DNA of 64,000 nt from assembly GCF_019656215.1 (NCBI RefSeq), contig NZ_BPLK01000003.1:248001-312000 (forward strand), read 5' to 3'. Position 1 is the first letter of the stretch. Every line of letters begins with the position of its first letter. A program made the translations under genes and the position numbers. This document shows positions 61,812 through 64,000 of the stretch, piece by piece. The DNA comes from Apilactobacillus zhangqiuensis (GTDB taxonomy: Bacteria; Bacillota; Bacilli; Lactobacillales; Lactobacillaceae). A model generated the notes under the pieces. It had not been told where the DNA came from, made no database searches, and saw only the letters and a list, made by a program, of their open reading frames with translations.

Positions 61812-62087
61812 TTACATTCTGATGTTTTTAGTATTAGCTTTTGTGGCTGCTTGAAAAGCCTTGTAAAGACTGTAACCAGAAATGCTTTCAAAGTCGCGGT
61901 CAATCTGCTTTTGTTCCATCTTGGCCGGATTAATCTCTCTAAAACGGTTGTATAGATTTACCACCTTTTCAGCATTAACCCCGTTTGCATCTTCATATGC
62001 ACTTTCAACGGCATTGTATAAAGCCATCATGTCCATTAATTCATCTTTGGTCCAATCAGGGAAAATTGGATAAGAATAGTTATTCAT
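61812..62087 (-). CDS. UPF0223 protein YktA
   Basis: 91-aa helical protein: SYPIFPDWTKDELMDMMALYNAVESAYE (shown in part) is the UPF0223 signature, with YNRFREINPAKMEQKQIDRDF in the middle. Function unknown. Common neighbour of the IMPase-like gene in lactobacilli. ATG follows AGGAAT. Confidence 0.9.
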   Translation of the reverse strand: MNNYSYPIFPDWTKDELMDMMALYNAVESAYEDANGVNAEKVVNLYNRFREINPAKMEQKQIDRDFESISGYSLYKAFQAATKANTKNIRM

Positions 62088-62095
62088 AATAATTC

Positions 62096-63013
62096 CTACT
62101 TACTTTCTAAAATTTCATCAATTATTTCATTAGTATATTGTTTGGCATCATCAAAAGCTTGTTTTTCTTTATCTGATAATACTAATTCTACTGTCGGAAC
62201 CAACCCAGTTTGATTCAACATAATCGGTTCACTAGTTACTACTATTTTACCATCTATTTGACTAACGTGTCCCACACTTGCTAGACATGAGTTACCCATA
62301 TAAAAGGCATCTAGAATTACGCCAATGGCCTTAGCCTGAATCACTTCATCACAAGGCGTGTCAGACTTGTTGATAATTTCTTCTGCTTTAGCGAAAATTT
62401 CAGTGCTAAACATATTGTTAGGGTTGGCTAAGTACGCCAAAATTGGTGACTGCCCAATATAAGCTCTACTCCAAGAAATTAAGTTTTTAGATTCACTACC
62501 TAATACACTGACATTAATATCGGATAAACTAATATCGAAATAACGACGTAGCGTGTGCTTTAATAGTAGTGTCTTTGATAACATTCCGGTTGATACAACC
62601 TTGTTATTTTCTTTCCCAGAAAATTTCGTTGCAAAGTACGCAAACACTTCATCATGAAAACCATTAACGATAATTTTTCCGCTAAATCCTTCCTTAATCA
62701 CTTGGTTTAGTGACTTTCTAAAGTAATCTAGGTAAGGTGATAAGAATGAAGTGACTTCGCTTTTTTCTTCAACTGTTGTCTTTGGAAAATCATATAGATA
62801 CATGTACCCGTCAAAGTCATGATAATCCATTTTGTCATCAGCTAATTTGACTTCAAAATGTTCACATAGCAAATTAGATTGAAGTTGGTTGATAAAATCG
62901 TTCATCTTCAAGTTTGCAATGGTTAGGTTAACTGGATAATCCACTAAAATCATGAATTCAATTAATGATTCAATTCTTTTTTGCTCCCCATCAACTACCA
63001 AATTAGTTTTCAT
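62096..63013 (-). CDS. Degenerate lactate/malate dehydrogenase-like protein (probable pseudoenzyme)
   Basis: 305 aa from ATG 63013 (ACGGAGG upstream). The whole chain aligns by eye with L-lactate dehydrogenase: NLVVDGEQKRIES at the glycine-rich loop (GxGxxG lost, V6-x-D8-G9), GFSGKIIVNGFHDEVFAYFATKF for the NPVD region (N117), GMLSKTLLLKHTLRRYF for GTxLDxARxR (Arg171 equivalent lost), LGSESKNLISWSRAYIGQSP for GEHGDSE (catalytic His replaced). No frameshift or stop, good ribosome site, so it is expressed and probably non-catalytic. An extended -10 TGGTATAAT lies at 63045-63053. First gene of the unit with yktA. Confidence 0.8.
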   Translation of the reverse strand: MKTNLVVDGEQKRIESLIEFMILVDYPVNLTIANLKMNDFINQLQSNLLCEHFEVKLADDKMDYHDFDGYMYLYDFPKTTVEEKSEVTSFLSPYLDYFRKSLNQVIKEGFSGKIIVNGFHDEVFAYFATKFSGKENNKVVSTGMLSKTLLLKHTLRRYFDISLSDINVSVLGSESKNLISWSRAYIGQSPILAYLANPNNMFSTEIFAKAEEIINKSDTPCDEVIQAKAIGVILDAFYMGNSCLASVGHVSQIDGKIVVTSEPIMLNQTGLVPTVELVLSDKEKQAFDDAKQYTNEIIDEILESK

Positions 63014-63044
63014 AATGAGCCTCCGTTTATTTTTGTATCTGTAA

Positions 63045-63053
63045 TTATACCAT
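63045..63053 (-). promoter_or_regulatory. Extended -10 promoter of the LDH-like gene
   Basis: Minus-strand TGGTATAAT, 32 bases before the ATG; a TTGCTT lies 14 bases upstream of it, a poor spacing, so recognition would depend on the extended -10. Confidence 0.55.
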
Positions 63054-63111
63054 TTTCTAAAAATAAGCAACTCTTAGGTATTATATTAGTATCAAACAAT
63101 TTCCTTTATTA

Positions 63112-63120
63112 TGTTATAAT
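63112..63120 (+). promoter_or_regulatory. Extended -10 promoter of def
   Basis: TGTTATAAT, the TGnTATAAT extended -10 class, 32 bases before the def GTG. No good -35 box. The divergent 138-base region between the LDH-like gene and def holds only these two promoters and ribosome sites. Confidence 0.6.
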
Positions 63121-63151
63121 ACAATAATAAACTTTTTGGGAGGTCATATTA

Positions 63152-63715
63152 GTGATACTAATGAAAGACATCGTTCGCGATGGAAATAAAGTATTAAGAC
63201 AACAAGCTAAACAAGTTAAATTCCCACTTAGCGAGGAAGACAAAAAATTAGCTGAAGACATGATGGAATATCTTGAAGTAAGTCAAGATCCAGAACTTTG
63301 TGCAAAATATAAATTAAGAGCTGGTGTTGGTCTAGCTGCACCTCAAGTTGGTGTGTCAGAAATGATGGCCGCTGTACTTGTGCCAAACGACTTTGAAGGT
63401 GAAGGAGAACCAATCTTTAAGGATGTCATCATTAACCCTGTCATCCTGTCAAGCTCTGTTCAAAGATGTGCCATCACTGAAGGTGAAGGATGTCTATCAG
63501 TTGATGAAGACGTTCCTGGCTTCATTCACCGTGCCGCTAGAATTACTCTTAAGTATCAAGATGTTGATGGTGAAGAACACACAATCAGACTTAAAAACTA
63601 TCCTGCAATTGTTTGCCAACATGAAATTGATCACTTACACGGAACTTTATTCTACGATCACGTTGATAAAGAGAACCCATTCTCAAAAGTGGACAACGAC
63701 TTGTTCATTGAATAA
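63152..63715 (+). CDS. def: Peptide deformylase
   Basis: Removes the formyl group from new proteins. 187 aa, GTG start with GGGAGG eight bases upstream (an in-frame ATG follows three codons later). Motif 1 [11 protein letters not shown], motif 2 EGCLSV (metal Cys), motif 3 QHEIDHLHG (HExxH): all intact. Long type-2 form as in Firmicutes. Plus-strand gene ending in a shared terminator. Confidence 0.97.
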   Translation: MILMKDIVRDGNKVLRQQAKQVKFPLSEEDKKLAEDMMEYLEVSQDPELCAKYKLRAGVGLAAPQVGVSEMMAAVLVPNDFEGEGEPIFKDVIINPVILSSSVQRCAITEGEGCLSVDEDVPGFIHRAARITLKYQDVDGEEHTIRLKNYPAIVCQHEIDHLHGTLFYDHVDKENPFSKVDNDLFIE

Positions 63716-63718
63716 TCA

Positions 63719-63749
63719 AAAAAGACCTAACAAACTGTTAGGTCTTTTA
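63719..63749. terminator. Bidirectional terminator after def
   Basis: AAAAGACCTAACA and TGTTAGGTCTTTT form a 13-bp stem with loop AAC, serving def and the convergent partial gene, whose stop codon lies at its right edge. Confidence 0.92.
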
Positions 63750-63998
63750 ATTTACCCTATTTAACTGTTGCATATCCAATACGTATTCGTACGTCGCAGC
63801 ATTTAATAGATATGCTAAATCAACATGGACTTGGTTATTCCTGACAAATGAATCCGTTAATACCACTTCATGATTAAACATTTTGTCATCATTAGCTGAT
63901 TCAATTGCTGCTTTGATTTTATCGATTAGTTCATGACTTTCTTCATCAGATTGGTCTTTTGAAATAATATATTCAAATGCATATATATTTCTTCCCCA
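63747..63998 (-). CDS. C-terminal fragment of an unrecognised protein
   Basis: The last 83 codons of a minus-strand gene entering from the right edge: WGRNIYAFEYIISKDQ... ending in MQQLNRVN and a TAA at 63747. Acidic, helical, ESHELIDKIKAAIESANDD; no membrane segment. The other two minus frames are stopped, supporting this frame. The small size hints at a short protein; I cannot assign a family. Confidence 0.6.
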   Translation of the reverse strand, partial: WGRNIYAFEYIISKDQSDEESHELIDKIKAAIESANDDKMFNHEVVLTDSFVRNNQVHVDLAYLLNAATYEYVLDMQQLNRVN

Positions 63999-64000
63999 AA

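Overview
The window is a compact, AT-rich stretch of a Firmicutes chromosome, almost certainly from the family Lactobacillaceae. I base this on gene orders typical of lactobacilli (hrcA-grpE-dnaK-dnaJ-lepA; rimP-nusA-ylxR-ylxQ-infB-rbfA; comEA-comEB-comEC-holA; rpsO-RNase J-TPR-tuf-tig-clpX-engB), a D-lactate dehydrogenase, a mevalonate-pathway HMG-CoA synthase, and good matches to family proteins I know. The genus cannot be fixed by reading alone. I count about 65 protein genes and one tRNA. All but six protein genes (plsC, lexA, a small membrane protein, a 46-residue ORF, rpsT, def) lie on the minus strand, as expected on one replichore. There is no CRISPR array, insertion sequence, prophage or rRNA operon, and no gene-free gap above 300 bases.

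Layout by region. 0-0.3 kb: 5' end of a uracil permease with a PyrR-type attenuator. 0.3-7.1 kb: lepA and the heat-shock operon hrcA-grpE-dnaK-dnaJ with promoter and CIRCE. 7.1-14 kb: ribF, truB, then the rimP-nusA-ylxR-ylxQ-infB-rbfA translation/transcription operon. 14-24.8 kb: polC, proS, the envelope genes rseP-cdsA-uppS, an unknown gene, frr and pyrH. 24.9-26.8 kb: rpsB-tsf with a structured leader and an internal terminator. 26.8-32.5 kb: ldhD, yazA-like, trmN6, plsC, yneF, ynzC, lexA, ndt, mvaS. 32.6-34.6 kb: the only accessory-looking patch, with a secreted GH20 hexosaminidase, an orphan membrane protein and tRNA-Ser(CGA). 34.6-50.8 kb: apt, recJ, rnz, obg, uvrC, MazG-like, engB, clpX, tig, tuf, a TPR protein, RNase J2, rpsO, rpsT. 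50.8-55.3 kb: holA and the late competence genes. 55.3-63.7 kb: sepM-like protease, coaD, rsmD, ylbG, ftsW, typA, suhB-like, yktA, a degenerate lactate-dehydrogenase-like protein and def.

Most of the window is housekeeping: translation (initiation, elongation, ribosome maturation and recycling), protein folding and proteolysis, DNA replication and repair, and envelope lipid and undecaprenyl synthesis. The observations I consider most worth following are: (1) a protein with the lactate/malate dehydrogenase fold that has lost the NAD-binding glycines, the substrate-binding Arg and the catalytic His (62096-63013); (2) an RNase J paralogue in which most metal ligands are replaced (48065-49756); (3) comEC, whose frame is open all the way back to the comEB stop codon without a normal start codon; (4) structured leaders and stacked inverted repeats around rpsB, rpsO and rpsT; (5) the PyrR attenuator of the permease; (6) a tRNA-Ser starting a few bases after the apt terminator, with no encoded CCA and a U discriminator. 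I see no wholly new multi-gene system.
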